A stretch of 6,083 nucleotides of DNA from Nitrospiraceae bacterium (GTDB lineage: Bacteria > Nitrospirota > Thermodesulfovibrionia > Thermodesulfovibrionales > UBA9159), in the NCBI GenBank assembly GCA_003453735.1, contig DMNE01000333.1, positions 5,815 through 11,897 of the forward strand, written 5' to 3'. The first letter of the stretch is position 1, and every line of letters starts with the position of its first letter. The notes below the pieces were generated by a model. That model saw nothing but the letters and a program-made list of their open reading frames with translations. It was not told the origin of the DNA and made no database searches. A program made the position numbers and the translations under genes. This document shows, one piece after another, positions 4,610 to 6,083 of the stretch.

Positions 4610-6083
4610 GATTAGGTTGCCTCACGGGTAAGGCAATCGAAAATGTGGTTCCCTTGCCTTCTTCGCTCTCCGCATGGATCTCGCCTCCATGCTTTTTGAT
4701 GACATTAAAGACAATAGCAAGCCCAAGACCCGTACCTTCGTCCTTTGTCGTAAAAAAAGGCTCAAATACCTTTTCCATGGCATCCGCAGGCATCCCCCTT
4801 CCGGTGTCGGACACCCTTATCTGTGTCGCCTCTTGTTCTTTAGCGATCTTTACGGTCAGGCCGCCTGTTCCGCACATAGCATCAATGGCATTCGTAAAGA
4901 GGTTGATAAAAACTCTTTCCATCTGTTCAGGGTCGGCATCGATAACGACACCGCCGGGATCCGCTTCAATCGTAAGGTTGATCGAGCTGGTATCGGTACT
5001 CATACTGACGAGTTTGTAGGTCGCCACGATGAGCTGATTCAGATCAACCTTTCTGAGACGCGGTTTCTTCCCCCTCGCAAATTCAAGGAGGTCACTGACA
5101 ATCCTCTTCACCCGTAATGTCTGGCCGACAATATCATCCACGATTTGTTTCACGATCGGGGAGAAGCCGCCCTCGGTCTCTTTCTCAAGTATTTGAGCAG
5201 AGATATAAATATTGTTCAGCGGGTTATTCAGTTCATGGGCCACTCCCGATGCCAGGGTCCCGATGGCTGCCAGTTTCTTGGTCTCGAGAAGCTCCTGGTT
5301 TTTTCGCTTCAATTCATCTTCCCGCTGTGCAAGTTGTCCTTCCATTTCATTAAATTTTTGAATGAGCACGCTAACCTCGTCGCTGCCGCTCTGTTTTCGC
5401 TGCGGCAAGAACAGGGGACGGTAGTCTCCTTCCCCGGTCCTTTCTACAATACCGGTCAGGAGCTTCAGTCGTTTTGCTACATTGTTGGTTATGAACAAAA
5501 GTGTCCCGATCCCCACGATCAGAAAAAGGGGGAAGAATATAAAAAACGCAATTTGCGAGATGTGAATAACCCCCTCTGCATTGTCCCGTGCGATTTTATC
5601 TAATTCCTTGGAGATATTTATGATGTCTTCACCGTTTTTCCTGAGTGCCTTGATCTCGGAGTCGAGGAGCCTGAGATCAGCAATAAGCTTATGCTCAGAC
5701 GGCACCAGCACCTCCTTCTCAAGGTATTCCACCCCCTGCAACGGCTGTTCCAGGATTGTCAGTTCCAGTAGGGGCAGTGATCCGGAGGAGCGCAAACGGG
5801 ACGCAGCTACCGTTTCGAGTTCACGCATAACCTCTTTATAGGACGACTCAATTTGCCGAAAAGTCTCTCCATAATCCCTTATCCGGTCTTTCAGATACGA
5901 TAATCTTGCATTTTTCTCTCTGCGAAGATTTTCATCCGCGATACCATCCAGTTCCTTCAGATAGGTATGGACAGCGGCTACTTCTTCGGGCGCCTTTACA
6001 GGACCGAAGAGAAAGAAATTCTTCTCATGCCTCCTCAGTTGAAGGGACTTGCTTCGTATCGTATCGGTAATTTCGAGATGGAG
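4599..6083 (-). CDS. Membrane sensor histidine kinase, N-terminus beyond the right edge
   Basis: The frame is open from the right edge to the TAA at 4601-4599: 494 residues are visible, and the ATG at 5828 is internal, since 85 codons upstream remain open. Numbering from the first visible codon, residues 1 to about 175 are a helical, charged extracytoplasmic sensor including LRRHEKNFFLFG, a style seen in helical-bundle (HBM-like) sensors. One membrane segment follows at about 178-199 (IAFFIFFPLFLIVGIGTLLF), then HAMP (about 200-250) and a coiled coil. The HisKA H-box GVAHELNNPLN has its phospho-His at 283 (codon 5237-5235). The ATPase domain has the N-box NLFTNAIDAM, G1 DTGRGM, F-box FEPFFTTK and G2 GTGLGLA. 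The HELNNPL type of H-box is typical of kinases paired with NtrC-family regulators. The first membrane segment and signal must lie outside the window. The ligand is unknown. It leads an operon with RR1 and RR2. Confidence 0.95.
   Translation of the reverse strand, partial: LHLEITDTIRSKSLQLRRHEKNFFLFGPVKAPEEVAAVHTYLKELDGIADENLRREKNARLSYLKDRIRDYGETFRQIESSYKEVMRELETVAASRLRSSGSLPLLELTILEQPLQGVEYLEKEVLVPSEHKLIADLRLLDSEIKALRKNGEDIINISKELDKIARDNAEGVIHISQIAFFIFFPLFLIVGIGTLLFITNNVAKRLKLLTGIVERTGEGDYRPLFLPQRKQSGSDEVSVLIQKFNEMEGQLAQREDELKRKNQELLETKKLAAIGTLASGVAHELNNPLNNIYISAQILEKETEGGFSPIVKQIVDDIVGQTLRVKRIVSDLLEFARGKKPRLRKVDLNQLIVATYKLVSMSTDTSSINLTIEADPGGVVIDADPEQMERVFINLFTNAIDAMCGTGGLTVKIAKEQEATQIRVSDTGRGMPADAMEKVFEPFFTTKDEGTGLGLAIVFNVIKKHGGEIHAESEEGKGTTFSIALPVRQPNHEV

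Overview
The window is a stretch of a bacterial chromosome with moderate GC, dense genes and strong AGGAGG ribosome binding sites. It carries sigma-54 machinery: NtrC-type activators and a near-perfect -24/-12 promoter. Gene content and protein style suggest a Gram-negative, environmental lineage such as Deltaproteobacteria-like groups or Nitrospirota. This is inference; there is no rRNA or marker gene to confirm it.

Layout, left to right. (1) Positions 1-829, minus strand: a universal stress protein (USP) gene followed, 11 bp downstream, by a second Usp-like gene cut by the left edge. (2) Positions 830-1377: a 548-bp intergenic region between divergent genes. Its usp-proximal part holds what looks like a complete sigma-54 control region reading into usp: tandem 10-bp repeats at 940-959, an exact IHF-consensus match at 885-897 and a -24/-12 element at 864-879. 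Its distal part holds nested inverted repeats and a GC-rich block (about 60% GC, against about 28% just downstream) that may be a dispersed repeat. (3) Positions 1378-1890, plus strand: a small lipoprotein of unknown function. (4) Positions 1904-6083, minus strand: a three-gene two-component operon, read right to left. It encodes a membrane histidine kinase (N-terminus beyond the right edge), a canonical NtrC-family sigma-54 activator (RR1), and a tandem paralogue of that activator (RR2).

The most unusual feature is RR2. It aligns with RR1 without gaps over 443 residues, about 65% identical by hand count. Its receiver domain is intact, yet nearly every catalytic or sigma-54-contact residue of the AAA+ domain is replaced: GAFTGA to GAFPGA, Walker B Asp to Glu, the sensor I Asn, both arginine-finger positions, the sensor II Arg, and the residue after the P-loop Lys. 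It looks like a full-length, phosphorylatable but ATPase-dead paralogue, perhaps a modulator or antagonist of RR1. The two genes lie in the same reading frame, separated by 11 codons that include two UAG stops, a hairpin and a five-codon mini-ORF.

A working model (inference): the kinase phosphorylates RR1 and perhaps RR2. RR1 activates sigma-54 promoters, possibly including the one before usp, and RR2 tunes that output by mixed oligomers or by competing for phosphate.
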